Position numbers and translations under genes: made by a program. This document shows positions 37,460-47,146 of a stretch of 64,000 bases of DNA, in pieces (position 1 is the stretch's first letter; each line of letters begins with the position of its first letter). The stretch covers positions 84,961 to 148,960 of the forward strand of contig CAMYKK010000005.1 of NCBI GenBank assembly GCA_947258975.1, given 5' to 3'. The notes beneath the pieces are model-generated. The model saw only the letters and a list, made by a program, of their open reading frames with translations, had not been told where the DNA came from and ran no database searches. The stretch comes from an uncultured Gammaproteobacteria bacterium. GTDB lineage: Bacteria; Pseudomonadota; Gammaproteobacteria; Arenicellales; JAANXG01.

Positions 37460-38751
37460 GCGGCTCGACTTTTGCGTTTCCGCCTGCGGCCCCGTTTCGG
37501 CGTGGTTTCCCGCAACCCACGAATCATACTTTCTCGTTCTTGTTGATCCGCATCCTGGATACGGGTCCACCACTGTGCAATCTCGGATTTGATTTCATTC
37601 ACCTCTGTCCTGAGCAGCATAAGGTCATAAGCGGCGCGAAAACGTTTATGCCCGAGTATTCGATGTATGCTTTTGGGTGATCTCTGCTCCAACAGTGGCT
37701 GCAACGCCCAAATGTCTTTAATCACGATCACGAAGCGTCTCGGAATGGCGACATGTTGCGCCTGGTCACGAACCGCATCCGAAGCCGCAACGCTCCAAGC
37801 GCGCCGACTGTCCATGCCGCCATCTTGCAACTTGTGGACGTCCGCCTGTAGTGGATCCCATAACAGGCAGGCGAACAAGAACGCAGGGATGACCGGTTTA
37901 CCCAGCTGTATCCGGTTATCGGTATTCGCCAACGCCAAAGACGACAGATTCGGAGTGATTCCATCCAGGCATTGTTCCGTGAAAGGAAAGATATAGCGAA
38001 ACAGGCCGTATTCCCGCAGCATATCATAGGTACGGAGTGCGTAGCCGCCGTGAAACAGCTTTATCACTTCATCCAGCATCCGTGCCGGCGGCACGTGAAG
38101 TAACAAAGCCGCCAGTTCAGAAGTCGCCGTGAGCATCGCGGGATCGATGTTGAATTCCAACTTCGCAGCAAACCGCACCGCACGCAGCATCCTGACAGGA
38201 TCTTGACGTAGCCGCTCCAATGGATCGCCAATCGTCCGAATGACCCGCTTCTCGAGGTCTGCAATTCCGCCGACGAAGTCCCGCACCGATTGTTCTTGGG
38301 GATCGAAGTAAAGCGCGTTGATCGTAAAATCGCGCCGCAACACGTCGTCTTGTTGCGTACCATAGACGTTATCGCGCAGCACCTGTCCGTGATCTGCAAT
38401 ATGGGTCCGATCCTCATCGACATCGTCAGTAGGCGATGGTGCGGCCCGATATGTTGCGACCTCAATGACTTCACCGTTTTTTCGCACATGTGCCAAGCGA
38501 AATCGCCGACCAATAAGACGGCACCCGCGGAAAATCGATTTTATTTCCTCCGGCTGGGCATCGGTGGCGATATCAAAGTCTTTGGGCGTGCGATCCAGTA
38601 ACAGATCACGCACACACCCACCCACCAAGTGCGCCTCATATCCGGCACACTTCAGCTCCTGTACGATCTTTACGGCATTGTCACTGACCGCCGGCAGGGA
38701 AATAGAATGTCCGTCCGGCGATATGATTTGGGGGAAGTGCTTGTTCTTCAC
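37456..38751 (-). CDS. pcnB: Poly(A) polymerase I
   Basis: Adds 3' poly(A) tails that speed RNA decay. The nucleotidyltransferase core is visible: HLVGGCVRDLLLDRTPKDFD near residue 41 with the metal-binding DFD, RRDFTINALYFDP near 145 and RLRQDPVRMLRAVRFAAKL near 183. The C-terminus is basic (KRGRRRKRKSR) as in PcnB rather than CCA-adding enzymes. It has 431 residues from a GTG start at 38751, with an in-frame stop two codons upstream and an SD-like AGGA directly abutting the start, which is unusually close. Confidence 0.94.
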   Translation of the reverse strand: MKNKHFPQIISPDGHSISLPAVSDNAVKIVQELKCAGYEAHLVGGCVRDLLLDRTPKDFDIATDAQPEEIKSIFRGCRLIGRRFRLAHVRKNGEVIEVATYRAAPSPTDDVDEDRTHIADHGQVLRDNVYGTQQDDVLRRDFTINALYFDPQEQSVRDFVGGIADLEKRVIRTIGDPLERLRQDPVRMLRAVRFAAKLEFNIDPAMLTATSELAALLLHVPPARMLDEVIKLFHGGYALRTYDMLREYGLFRYIFPFTEQCLDGITPNLSSLALANTDNRIQLGKPVIPAFLFACLLWDPLQADVHKLQDGGMDSRRAWSVAASDAVRDQAQHVAIPRRFVIVIKDIWALQPLLEQRSPKSIHRILGHKRFRAAYDLMLLRTEVNEIKSEIAQWWTRIQDADQQERESMIRGLRETTPKRGRRRKRKSRAA

Positions 38752-38810
38752 TCCTGATTAGAATCCTCGTGTATTTCCTGGTTGTTGATGACACAAACGA
38801 CTGCCGTGTC

Positions 38811-38838
38811 TTGTATCACGCACGGTCCACCGTATAAT
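38811..38838 (+). promoter_or_regulatory. Sigma-70 promoter for tRNA-Glu
   Basis: TTGTAT (38811-38816) and a perfect TATAAT (38833-38838) separated by 16 bases, pointing toward the tRNA gene that begins 38 bases after the -10. It may also serve cnoX downstream. Confidence 0.75.
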
Positions 38839-38876
38839 ACCATTCCGCTACCTGCCGTATCGCTTTCAGGTCCAAT

Positions 38877-38951
38877 GCTCCCTTCGTCTAGCGGTTAGGA
38901 CGCCGGCCTCTCACGTCGGTAACAGGGGTTCGAGTCCCCTAGGGAGCGCCA
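38877..38951 (+). tRNA. tRNA-Glu (anticodon CTC)
   Basis: Full cloverleaf with encoded CCA. Acceptor GCTCCCT pairs with AGGGAGC, the D-arm has TCGTCTAGCGGTTAGGA, and the T-arm has AGGGGTTCGAGTCCCCT. The anticodon stem CCGGC/GTCGG closes the loop CTCTCAC, giving anticodon CTC for GAG codons. The remainder is close to bacterial tRNA-Glu. No clear terminator follows before cnoX. Confidence 0.95.
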
Positions 38952-39018
38952 TATGTATATCGCGCACGTATCGCGCAATTGTTATTTTCGCACGTAAACA
39001 GCAAGGGCGCGTGTTTGC

Positions 39019-39882
39019 ATGAACGAAGAAATTTGCATTTTCGATGTCGACGCAGCCGCATTTGAAACTCGCGTTGTGGACCAATCTCACCGCATACCGG
39101 TATTGGTCGATTTTTGGGCATCTTGGTGCGCGCCGTGCCAGATGCTCACGCCGCTACTCGCTAAAATCGCCGACGAGTATCAAGGCGCTTTGCTGATCGC
39201 CAAGGTGAACACAGATGCAGAAAAAGAACTTGCCGCTCGTTATCAAGTTCGCAGTTTACCCACTGTCGTCTTATTTAAAAATGGACAAATCGTTGATCAC
39301 TTTATGGGGACACAGCCGGAGTCAGCGATAAAACGCATGATAGACCCGCATATCCGACGTAAATCGGAATCTGAACTCGAGCGCGCCGCTACCCTACTAG
39401 AAGCCGGTAACAACCACAAGGCCGCATCGATCCTTACGTCGGCGTTGGCCAAATACCCCACGGATGACCGGCTTAAATTAAAGTTAGCCGAGGTTCGCCT
39501 GGAAAACAAGGAGCGCGAACGAGCGACACAACTGCTATCCGAGGTTTCTCTAGAAGCGAAGAATAGCGACACCTACAAGATTCTGCAATCTCGAATTGAG
39601 TTCGAGGACCGTGATGACGCATCCTTGAAGCTGGACGAGCTGACGGCGCAGATCTCACGCGATCCGAATGACCTCGCGAGCCGCCATAAGCTTGCAATTC
39701 GCTACGTGATATCGGGCGATCTAGAAAAAGCGATGGATGAGTTATTAGAAATCGTTAAGCGCGATCGCTCATTTCAAGACGACGCGGGACGCAAGGACCT
39801 GCTCAAAGTATTCGCTATGCTCAGTGCTAGAGGCGCGCTTTTGAACCGGTATCGCGGGCTCTTGGCGCGGGCGTTAAATTAA
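39019..39882 (+). CDS. cnoX: Thioredoxin-TPR protein CnoX (YbbN)
   Basis: Chaperedoxin that protects oxidised proteins and hands them to GroEL. An N-terminal thioredoxin domain (residues about 8-110) is followed by TPR-like helices to residue 287. The redox motif is WCAPC (Cys37 and Cys40), so both cysteines are present, unlike E. coli YbbN, which has SxxC. RSLPTVVLFKNG carries the cis-proline. Located 67 bases after tRNA-Glu and convergent with xerD. Confidence 0.92.
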   Translation: MNEEICIFDVDAAAFETRVVDQSHRIPVLVDFWASWCAPCQMLTPLLAKIADEYQGALLIAKVNTDAEKELAARYQVRSLPTVVLFKNGQIVDHFMGTQPESAIKRMIDPHIRRKSESELERAATLLEAGNNHKAASILTSALAKYPTDDRLKLKLAEVRLENKERERATQLLSEVSLEAKNSDTYKILQSRIEFEDRDDASLKLDELTAQISRDPNDLASRHKLAIRYVISGDLEKAMDELLEIVKRDRSFQDDAGRKDLLKVFAMLSARGALLNRYRGLLARALN

Positions 39883-39968
39883 CCGACGCCAAGCGATGTC
39901 CAACCGCCCGGTAACCCCGTCATCCACCGCGATCCTTAAATGGCAATTTGCGAGCCAAAATAATATTC

Positions 39969-40874
39969 CTAACCGCGGGGGTGATGTTCGGAGTGCAGTC
40001 GTTGCAAACGCGCCTGCGCAATGTGCGTGTAGATCTGTGTAGTGGACAAGTCGCTGTGCCCAAGCAGCATTTGCACAGACCGAAGATCCGCTCCATGATT
40101 AAGCAAATGGGTAGCAAACGCATGTCTTAGTGTGTGGGGTGACAGGGGTGTGTCGATCTGTGCCTGCCGAGCATATCGTTTAATGATCTGCCAAAAGGCC
40201 TGCCGTGTCATCGACGCACCTCGCGTGGTCACGAACACCGCCCCGCTCAGCCTCCCGTGCAGGATATCGCCCCTACCCTTTTGGAGATATATATTCAGCG
40301 CCGCGATCGCCGCATCACCAAGCGGTACGAGCCGTTCCTTGGCACCCTTCCCCATGATGCGGATGACGCCGGCCGCCAGATTCAGTTCAGACATGCTCAA
40401 TCTGACCAATTCAGTGACCCTGAGTCCGGCGGCATAAAGCGTTTCCAGCATTGCGTAATCCCGGCTTCCGAGCGGTGTATTATGATCCGGCTCCAGCAAC
40501 AACCGTTCAACCTCTTTTTCGCTCAAAGATCTAGGCAGCGCTCGCGAGCTTTTCGGGAATTCAATGTCTACGCTCGGGTCTGAAGAAAGCTCACCGTGCC
40601 GCAACAGAAATTGGTAGAGCCGTCGCACAGACGACAACAAGCGAGCCGCGGTACTGGCCCGAACACCCGATCTAAAACGCAGGCCAAGATAGGCCTGCAA
40701 GTGTCCACGATCGGCCGTTAACAATGATTTTCCGCGACCGTAAAGATAGGCCGAATAACCTAGAATATCTGCGCGGTAAGCTTGGATCGTATTGTGGCTT
40801 AATCCAAATTCGAGCCACAGATTATCCAGAAAGCGCTCGATGACTTCTTGGTCCAGGCGGTTGACTTTTAACAT
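39969..40874 (-). CDS. xerD: Site-specific tyrosine recombinase XerD
   Basis: Acts with XerC at dif to resolve chromosome dimers. The N-terminal SAM-like domain includes GLSHNTIQAYRADILGYSAYL; catalytic residues are Arg in LYAAGLRVTELVRL, Lys in MGKGAKERLVPLG, HTLRHAFATHLL (His and Arg), LLGHSDLSTTQIYTHI (His and Tyr nucleophile). It has 301 residues, and the full catalytic set with this length fits XerD better than a phage integrase. No att-like repeats or phage genes are near. Confidence 0.95.
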   Translation of the reverse strand: MLKVNRLDQEVIERFLDNLWLEFGLSHNTIQAYRADILGYSAYLYGRGKSLLTADRGHLQAYLGLRFRSGVRASTAARLLSSVRRLYQFLLRHGELSSDPSVDIEFPKSSRALPRSLSEKEVERLLLEPDHNTPLGSRDYAMLETLYAAGLRVTELVRLSMSELNLAAGVIRIMGKGAKERLVPLGDAAIAALNIYLQKGRGDILHGRLSGAVFVTTRGASMTRQAFWQIIKRYARQAQIDTPLSPHTLRHAFATHLLNHGADLRSVQMLLGHSDLSTTQIYTHIAQARLQRLHSEHHPRG

Positions 40875-40894
40875 TTCGCGCCATTGTAGCCACT

Positions 40895-42664
40895 TCAGTG
40901 GCTCGCGGATGATTTATCTTGGTCTTTCAAGAACAACTGTTGCATTGACCGCTCCAGTATTGCCTTTCTCTTCGGGTCAGCAGTTTCTTCTAACAAGGAA
41001 TGATAAAGGCGTCGCGCGTCTTCCACAAAGCCCGCCTCTGCCAAGGCGTCCGCCGCCCGGTAGCGGGCAGTCTGTCCCCACATATCCCTGCCGCCATTGT
41101 CGAATAGTGCAGATCGAAGATAGTGTTCCGCAGCACTGTCAAACCTTTTTTGTCCATGCAGCGAATCTCCCATCCAAAACAAGATCTCTCGTTGTTGCCC
41201 GCGCTCACTGGTCAAACGATACAGCCCATCCAGTAGTGCGTAAGAGGCATGTTGATAGTCGACTGCTTGCAGATCGAATACCACCTGCAAAATACGATCG
41301 ATTGAATCCTTGTTCAAATGCTTTCCGTCGTTGATCAATTTCTGCAATATTTGGACGCTATCTTTGAACTTGCCTGTATAAATCGCCAACCGAGCCCGTT
41401 TCAAGTTCCAGTCGAGATGATCGATTTCCGCGCCCGCATCGCTGAGATCGCCAGCCATCGCGGCGGCGAGCGCGATATTTCGCCTTGCCAATGCCAAGTT
41501 GGCCAGCTGCAGGCGGACCGCTTTGGGAACCTGCTGTATGTTGGAAAATAGGCCGCTGTCGGTATAGAGCCTGATGGCAGTGTCCTCGCGATGGGACTGC
41601 TTCAAACCACGGTAAAATCGCAGATGATGGGCCTCCTGATCGGCAATATTGCTCGCACGTTCGGCCAATAACGCATAAATCGAGCGCGCCTTGATGGGCT
41701 CGGCGCTTGACAATGACTTCGCCAAACGCAACCAGGGTTCATCGTCGCCGATAAGAAGGTTCGTTGCATTCCCAGTTTCTTCTCCCAAGCGGACATATGC
41801 TTGCCACAGTTGGGCAACATCGTCATCGAATAGAGCCTTTAGATGCACCGGCAAGGGCTCTTGGTAGAAATGCTCTAAGGCGTCGACCCGCAGCGTGAGA
41901 TCATCGGAATACCGCGCAGCTTCCGCAATTAGCGCCTGCAAACCGATACGCAGTGGGCTGTTGGACGGCTGCTCGGATAACGTAGCCCGAGCCTGCCTAA
42001 TCACATCACCCGGACTGTCCGCCTTCGAACGCAACCGGCTCAACAATCTGAGAAATCGCCCCTCTTCGTTTTGAACAGTGGCTAAATGCTCGGCCGCCTC
42101 TGCCGGCGAACCCGCTCGGAGCAACACCTGGGCGTAGAGCAGTGACCAACCAGCATCATTGGGAAGAAACTCGCGCTGATAATTGGCCATGGCGCTTTGC
42201 GCATCTTCCAGCAATCCCGCGGACAGATAGCTGCGTATGGTAAGGCGTCGCCAATGCGCCACCTGTATCGAATCATAAGACCCCAGCCACAATAACTCAC
42301 GCAGCAAAGGCCGCACCGAGTCGCCGCGACCGGAAGCGACTAATACTTCGATACCCTGGGTTAACAAGGTATGCGTTATATGTGCCGGAAGTTCCGGCGG
42401 CAGCGATTCCAATCGTTTTCGCAAGGCGTCCCAATCTTGTGTTTCACGATAGATGGAAAATCTCAAGCGCTCCCAGTCCGTCCATTTTTGCGACTGCGAG
42501 GGATTCGGCTGCAGATTGGATAGAAAGCGTAATGCCAGGTCGGGGGCACCGTTTTCGACGAGAAACGAGACCCGGTTCAACTGCGGATCTGATGAGTCAC
42601 CGATGGCGGCCGAGCCCAGCGCCAGCGTTAAGGAAATTAACGCGAGTGTACACGCCCGACGCAT
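40895..42664 (-). CDS. Large exported TPR-rich protein, function unknown
   Basis: A 589-residue protein with a Sec signal peptide (ACTLALISLTLALGSAAI, cleavage near residue 21) and helical repeats over the rest that look like degenerate TPRs, for example ERGQQREILFWMGDSLHGQK and FVEDARRLYHSLLEETADPK near the C-terminus. No catalytic motif is visible. It is likely periplasmic. It ends 20 bases before the xerD start on the same strand. Comparable tetratricopeptide proteins occur in several gammaproteobacteria without assigned roles. Confidence 0.85.
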   Translation of the reverse strand: MRRACTLALISLTLALGSAAIGDSSDPQLNRVSFLVENGAPDLALRFLSNLQPNPSQSQKWTDWERLRFSIYRETQDWDALRKRLESLPPELPAHITHTLLTQGIEVLVASGRGDSVRPLLRELLWLGSYDSIQVAHWRRLTIRSYLSAGLLEDAQSAMANYQREFLPNDAGWSLLYAQVLLRAGSPAEAAEHLATVQNEEGRFLRLLSRLRSKADSPGDVIRQARATLSEQPSNSPLRIGLQALIAEAARYSDDLTLRVDALEHFYQEPLPVHLKALFDDDVAQLWQAYVRLGEETGNATNLLIGDDEPWLRLAKSLSSAEPIKARSIYALLAERASNIADQEAHHLRFYRGLKQSHREDTAIRLYTDSGLFSNIQQVPKAVRLQLANLALARRNIALAAAMAGDLSDAGAEIDHLDWNLKRARLAIYTGKFKDSVQILQKLINDGKHLNKDSIDRILQVVFDLQAVDYQHASYALLDGLYRLTSERGQQREILFWMGDSLHGQKRFDSAAEHYLRSALFDNGGRDMWGQTARYRAADALAEAGFVEDARRLYHSLLEETADPKRKAILERSMQQLFLKDQDKSSASH

Positions 42665-42732
42665 GACTCGTGGACAGCCTTGATTCGATCAACTCAAAAA
42701 TCGCATCAAATCATTTCCGCTGCTTCGGTAAA

Positions 42733-43077
42733 TCAAACTTTTTCTTTGATTCGTGCAGATTTACCGCTCCGCTCACGCAGATAATACAGCTTTGCACGAC
42801 GCACATCCCCGCGGCGCTTAACTTTTATATTTGATATGAGCGGGCTATGAGTTTGGAACACTCTTTCGACGCCTTCTCCGTAAGAGACCTTTCGCAGCGT
42901 AAACGACGAATTTAATCCTCTATTTCGCTTGCCAATTACTACGCCCTCGAATGCCTGCAATCGTTCGCGACTGCCCTCTTTGACCCGCACCTGCACTTCT
43001 ATGGTGTCTCCCGTTGCGAACTTCGGCAGGTTTGACGTAGTTTGCTCGGCTTCTAGCTCTAGAATAATGTTCGTCAT
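42733..43077 (-). CDS. rplS: 50S ribosomal protein L19
   Basis: Ribosomal protein at the 30S-50S interface. Conserved [40 protein letters not shown] and [15 protein letters not shown] segments are intact, and the 114-residue length matches E. coli. It is the last gene of rpsP-rimM-trmD-rplS and overlaps trmD by four bases. Confidence 0.97.
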   Translation of the reverse strand: MTNIILELEAEQTTSNLPKFATGDTIEVQVRVKEGSRERLQAFEGVVIGKRNRGLNSSFTLRKVSYGEGVERVFQTHSPLISNIKVKRRGDVRRAKLYYLRERSGKSARIKEKV

Positions 43078-43829
43078 CGCTTATCTCCGTCGAATTCTAA
43101 CTGAAACTCCTGTAACAAAATTATTTGTTCTTCCGTCAAATCCAATTCGTCCAGCAAATCGGGCCGCTTCATCCAGGTCCGTCCTAACCCTTGTTTAAGT
43201 CGCCAACGTCGAATCGCTTTATGGTTCCCACTCAGCAATATCTCCGGCACGCGTGTTCCTTCGAAAAACTCCGGGCGTGTATAGTGTCCACAATCTAATA
43301 ATCCATTGGCAAACGAATCCTGTTCCACGGAGGCTTCATTTCCCACGACATCCGGCAACTGCCTGACAATTACGTCGATTAACACCATCGCCGCCAACTC
43401 ACCGCCAGACATCACATAATCGCCGATCGACCATTCCTCGTCGACGTACTTGGCGATTACCCGTTCGTCAACGCCTTCATAACGTCCATTCAGCAATATC
43501 AGCGCATCCCTTTGCGCGAGTTCCGTCACTGACCGATGGTCCAAACGCCGTCCCTGGGGACTCAAGTAACACACCTTCGTCCCCGCGGCACACGTCTGTT
43601 TCGCCGATTTTATCGCCGCTGCAAGTGGCGGTGCCATCATCAACATCCCTGGTCCGCCACCATACGGGCGATCGTCCACCGTTCGCCTCTGATCGTCCGT
43701 ATAATCCCTGGGGTTCCATAATCGCATCCGTACCTGTTGTTTCTCAATAGCGCGACCGCACACACCGTAATTGCGTATCGCCGCAAACATCCCGGGGAAT
43801 ATGCTGATGACGTGAATATCCATCGTCAT
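43074..43829 (-). CDS. trmD: tRNA (guanine-N1)-methyltransferase
   Basis: Methylates G37 of tRNAs with a SPOUT-type knotted fold. Knot residues are seen in [14 protein letters not shown] and [36 protein letters not shown] is the substrate loop. It begins at the ATG at 43829 (a second ATG is two codons later), giving 251 residues. It follows rimM by 14 bases. Confidence 0.96.
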   Translation of the reverse strand: MTMDIHVISIFPGMFAAIRNYGVCGRAIEKQQVRMRLWNPRDYTDDQRRTVDDRPYGGGPGMLMMAPPLAAAIKSAKQTCAAGTKVCYLSPQGRRLDHRSVTELAQRDALILLNGRYEGVDERVIAKYVDEEWSIGDYVMSGGELAAMVLIDVIVRQLPDVVGNEASVEQDSFANGLLDCGHYTRPEFFEGTRVPEILLSGNHKAIRRWRLKQGLGRTWMKRPDLLDELDLTEEQIILLQEFQLEFDGDKR

Positions 43830-43843
43830 CAACAACTCACGGG

Positions 43844-44347
43844 TTAAAAATCCACGTCCCAATCGACGCGGATCAAACCTGCGCCGAGATCCACCTGCCG
43901 GATTACTTGCGGAATATACGGTATCAGACGCTCACGATCGCCTTGAACGACAATGACATCGTTAGCGCCTGTTTCCATCAAATAATCCACTGTTCCAAGA
44001 ACCTCATCATTCAGGGTTACCACACGCAAACCCTGAAGTTGTATCCAGTAATACTCTTCATGTGTCAATTCCGGCAACACATCCCGCGGCACCGCGATCG
44101 CCATATCGACCAATGAACGAGATTGCTCGCGATCGGTATAACCGTCTAATCGGGCCACCATCCGTGAGCCTTGTAAGCGTCCTTGCAGTACGCGGACCTG
44201 CTCATGGTCGCCGCCGCGTGTGAGATGCCATGGGCTGAAAGTCAGAATATCCTGCTTACTGCGCGTGTAAGAGTAGATCCGCACCCATCCGTGAACACCC
44301 CATATGCCAGTGATCTTACCCAGCGTCACCAACGCTGGGCGGTGCAT
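43844..44347 (-). CDS. rimM: Ribosome maturation factor RimM
   Basis: 16S processing factor that binds S19. An N-terminal RimM domain ([20 protein letters not shown]) is followed by a PRC-barrel ([19 protein letters not shown], then [19 protein letters not shown]). It has 167 residues. Its start lies 32 bases inside the end of rpsP, a longer overlap than usual; later in-frame starts still overlap. Confidence 0.94.
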   Translation of the reverse strand: MHRPALVTLGKITGIWGVHGWVRIYSYTRSKQDILTFSPWHLTRGGDHEQVRVLQGRLQGSRMVARLDGYTDREQSRSLVDMAIAVPRDVLPELTHEEYYWIQLQGLRVVTLNDEVLGTVDYLMETGANDVIVVQGDRERLIPYIPQVIRQVDLGAGLIRVDWDVDF

Positions 44348-44606
44348 CTGGCGCCTGTGGGGCCGACGCGCGGCTCACTTTCAGCAGTTGCTTTACGCGC
44401 TCCGATGGTAGAGCGCCGCGGGTCAGCCAGAAATCTGCTCGTTCGCGGTTGATTTTCAAGCGTTCCCCATGCTCTGCCGCCCGCGGATCAAAAAATCCGA
44501 TTTTTTCGATGAATCTTCCCCGCGGTGCACGGCGTTGATCGGCCACCACGATGGAATAAAACGGCTTTTTCTTGGCCCCTCCCCGGGCCAGACGGATTGT
44601 CACCAT
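44316..44606 (-). CDS. rpsP: 30S ribosomal protein S16
   Basis: Signature MVTIRLARGGAKKKPFYSIV at the N-terminus, then FDPRAAEHGERLKINRERAD. The start is the ATG at 44606, giving 96 residues with a short Ala/Pro-rich C-terminal tail that overlaps rimM. It heads the rpsP-rimM-trmD-rplS operon; 208 bases separate it from ffh upstream, room for its own promoter. Confidence 0.96.
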   Translation of the reverse strand: MVTIRLARGGAKKKPFYSIVVADQRRAPRGRFIEKIGFFDPRAAEHGERLKINRERADFWLTRGALPSERVKQLLKVSRASAPQAPDAPPSVGDAG

Positions 44607-44814
44607 AGGCTGCGTTACCTTTTTGTCGGGCCACCTCGCACGAGTAGACCCATGAGTTGACTGTTGAATTACGAATTGACGGGAGCGCGATTTTATCCTC
44701 GCCAGCAAATAAAGGAAACCGCCTTGCCACTTAATATGCTGATTTTTATTGAAAAGACGGGCCACCGAGGGGCACGGCCGTGATGACGGCCAACAGTGGC
44801 AATACGCCCGGGTT

Positions 44815-46173
44815 CTAAAAAGGCATTCCCGGCATGCGGCCTCTCATGCTTTGCATGAGATTGGCCATCCCCCCGCCCTTGCGCATCTTTTTCATCATCT
44901 TCTGCATCTGTGTAAACTGCTTCAACAGCCTGTTGACCTCTTGCACTTGGGTCCCCGAACCACCTGCGATGCGTCGCTTTCGTGATCCGCGGATAATCGA
45001 GGGATTGGCACGTTCTCCGGGGGTCATGGAATTGATGATCGCCACCGTTCGCTGGATCTGCTTGTCGTCCACCTGATCCAGGACATGGCTGGGCAAACCA
45101 CTCATGCCGGGCAGTTTTTCGACCAAGCTCGCAATGCCACCCATTTTCTCCATTTGCACGATCTGGTCGCGAAAATCGTCAAGATCGAAACGTTTGCCCT
45201 TGGCGATTTTTTTGGCTAATTTGTCCGCTTTTCCCTTGTCTATTTTTTGCTGCACTTGTTCGACCAAGGTCAGCACGTCCCCCATCCCCAGTATGCGCGA
45301 CGCCACACGGTCGGGATAGAAGGCCTCCAGGGCGTCGAGCTTCTCTCCGGTACCTAGAAACTTGATCGGTTTTCCGGTGACATGGCGGATTGACAACGCA
45401 GCGCCGCCACGCGCATCTCCATCGGTCTTGGTCAGAATCACGCCAGTTAGAGGTAAAGCCTCATCAAAAGCAGAAGCGCTATTGACGGCATCCTGTCCGG
45501 TCATGCTGTCTACGACAAACAAGGTCTCAACTGGATTCACTGCAGCATGAACGGTACGTATTTCCGCCATCATCTGCGCATCGACATGCAAGCGGCCGGC
45601 AGTATCCAGCAACACGATGTCTATTCCAGACCTCCGCGCATGGTCGATCGCGTTGCGTGCAATCACCACCGGGTCTTGGTCCACTGAGGCGGGGAAGAAC
45701 TCGACATCGATCATTCCCGCCAGCGTTTTCAGCTGATCAATGGCAGCCGGTCGATAAATGTCGGTAGTCGCCAGCAGCATTGATTTGTGCTCCCGCTGCT
45801 TGAGCCACTGCGCCAGTTTCGCAACCGTCGTGGTCTTGCCCGCACCCTGTAGGCCGGCTACCAGCACCACTGCCGGCGGTCGTGCCGCAAGATTGAGCCC
45901 GTCATTCGACTCACCCATGATCGCCACCAGTTGTTCATGGACGATCTTGACCACCATCTGCCCCGGCGTAACGCTCTGCATAACATCGCGACCCAGCGCG
46001 CGTTCACGGGTTTGTGCGATAAACGCCTTGACGACCGGCAATGACACATCTGCCTCGAGTAACGCGATCCGAACCTCGCGCATAGCCTTTCCAATATTGT
46101 CCTCGGTCAGGCGTGCCTTTCCACGCACGCGCTTGAGGGTCTCACGGAGCCGGTCACTGAGTTGATCAAACAT
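44815..46173 (-). CDS. ffh: Signal recognition particle protein Ffh
   Basis: SRP54 GTPase that targets nascent membrane proteins. The N-domain (FDQLSDRLRETLKRVRGKAR), the G-domain with P-loop GLQGAGKTTTVAKLA, DTAGRL and TKTDGDARGG, and the Met-rich M-domain with C-terminal GGMANLMQSMRGRMPGMPF are all present. It has 452 residues. It is divergent from the CcsA-like gene, the standard arrangement with YpjD. Confidence 0.97.
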   Translation of the reverse strand: MFDQLSDRLRETLKRVRGKARLTEDNIGKAMREVRIALLEADVSLPVVKAFIAQTRERALGRDVMQSVTPGQMVVKIVHEQLVAIMGESNDGLNLAARPPAVVLVAGLQGAGKTTTVAKLAQWLKQREHKSMLLATTDIYRPAAIDQLKTLAGMIDVEFFPASVDQDPVVIARNAIDHARRSGIDIVLLDTAGRLHVDAQMMAEIRTVHAAVNPVETLFVVDSMTGQDAVNSASAFDEALPLTGVILTKTDGDARGGAALSIRHVTGKPIKFLGTGEKLDALEAFYPDRVASRILGMGDVLTLVEQVQQKIDKGKADKLAKKIAKGKRFDLDDFRDQIVQMEKMGGIASLVEKLPGMSGLPSHVLDQVDDKQIQRTVAIINSMTPGERANPSIIRGSRKRRIAGGSGTQVQEVNRLLKQFTQMQKMMKKMRKGGGMANLMQSMRGRMPGMPF

Positions 46174-46252
46174 GACTGATCAATTTCTGTCTAAACGATT
46201 TCTGTTAGGATATTGCTTAATAGTAACCGATTTTAATACGCAGCGATCGATT

Positions 46253-47059
46253 ATGCTGACACCGATGTTGAATCTTTCCGCGAGTGTGCTCTATCTGACC
46301 GCAGGCGGACTGCTGGTCAGAAGTCTTTTGGAAACGGGTCCCCCCATATCGAGAAAATCGCTCACCTTGGGATTGGCGGCTGCAGGCGTGATCCTGCATG
46401 CCATATCGATATTGAACTCAATGTCACCCCACCTGGCATTTGGATTCACGAGCGCCGCATCACTGATAGCTTGGGTAATCACCGCGCTTTTCGTGATTAC
46501 CGCGCTGGCAAGACCCATCGAGAATTTGGGTGTTTTGGTGTTGCCCGTGGCCGCCATTGCCACGCTCGGGGCATGGTTGTGGCCGGGCCAATTGCAGATT
46601 GGCGTAACCGGGTCATCACTGTTAGCAGTCCACTTAGTGATCTCGATGCTGGCTTATGCGTTCCTTGCCTTGGCGATGGTCCAAGCGATTTTGCTGACGA
46701 TTCAGGAGAAACGCTTACACCAGCACCATCCGGGCCACTTATTACAGGCCCTGCCACCCATCGAGACCATGGAAACGCTCTTGTTTCAGATGATATCCGC
46801 GGGATTCATCTTGCTGTCCCTGACCCTCGTCAGTGGCGTGTTCTTCACCAAGGAGATCTTTGGGAAGCCCGTGGTATTCAACCACCATACGGTTCTATCG
46901 CTGGTAAGCTGGCTCGTGTTTGCGATTCTGCTGGCTGGACGCTGGCGGTTCGGCTGGCGCGGGCGTATTGCCGCTCGTTGGACGATCGGTGGTTTCGCCT
47001 TCCTTTTGTTGGCCTATCTAGGCACCAAATTTATCGTCGAGTTCATCATTCAAGAGTGA
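46253..47059 (+). CDS. ypjD: CcsA/YpjD-type cytochrome c assembly family membrane protein
   Basis: Integral membrane protein of 268 residues with about eight hydrophobic helices, related to the haem-handling CcsA/CcmC family. LAVHLVISMLAYAFLALAM and VVFNHHTVLSLVSWLVF contain the conserved histidines of the family. The start chosen is the ATG at 46253; the open frame upstream is unlike the family. YpjD genes sit divergent from ffh in many gammaproteobacteria. Haem binding is inferred from the family only. Confidence 0.88.
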   Translation: MLTPMLNLSASVLYLTAGGLLVRSLLETGPPISRKSLTLGLAAAGVILHAISILNSMSPHLAFGFTSAASLIAWVITALFVITALARPIENLGVLVLPVAAIATLGAWLWPGQLQIGVTGSSLLAVHLVISMLAYAFLALAMVQAILLTIQEKRLHQHHPGHLLQALPPIETMETLLFQMISAGFILLSLTLVSGVFFTKEIFGKPVVFNHHTVLSLVSWLVFAILLAGRWRFGWRGRIAARWTIGGFAFLLLAYLGTKFIVEFIIQE

Positions 47060-47146
47060 TCGCTGGCCGGCGCACGATGCGCTCGTTGCCACTAGATGCT
47101 ACCTTTGTTATAGAATGTATCACCCAGCTATCGAGGTTAACCCTGT

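Noticed and set aside
39969..40874. Tyrosine recombinase as sign of a genomic island next to tRNA-Glu
   Set aside because: Length and motifs fit housekeeping XerD, the gene is over 1 kb from the tRNA, and no repeat of the tRNA 3' end or phage genes are seen.
42731..42751. Hairpin AATCAAA/TTTGATT over the end of rplS as its terminator
   Set aside because: The stem is AT-rich, includes the last codons and is not followed by a U-run.
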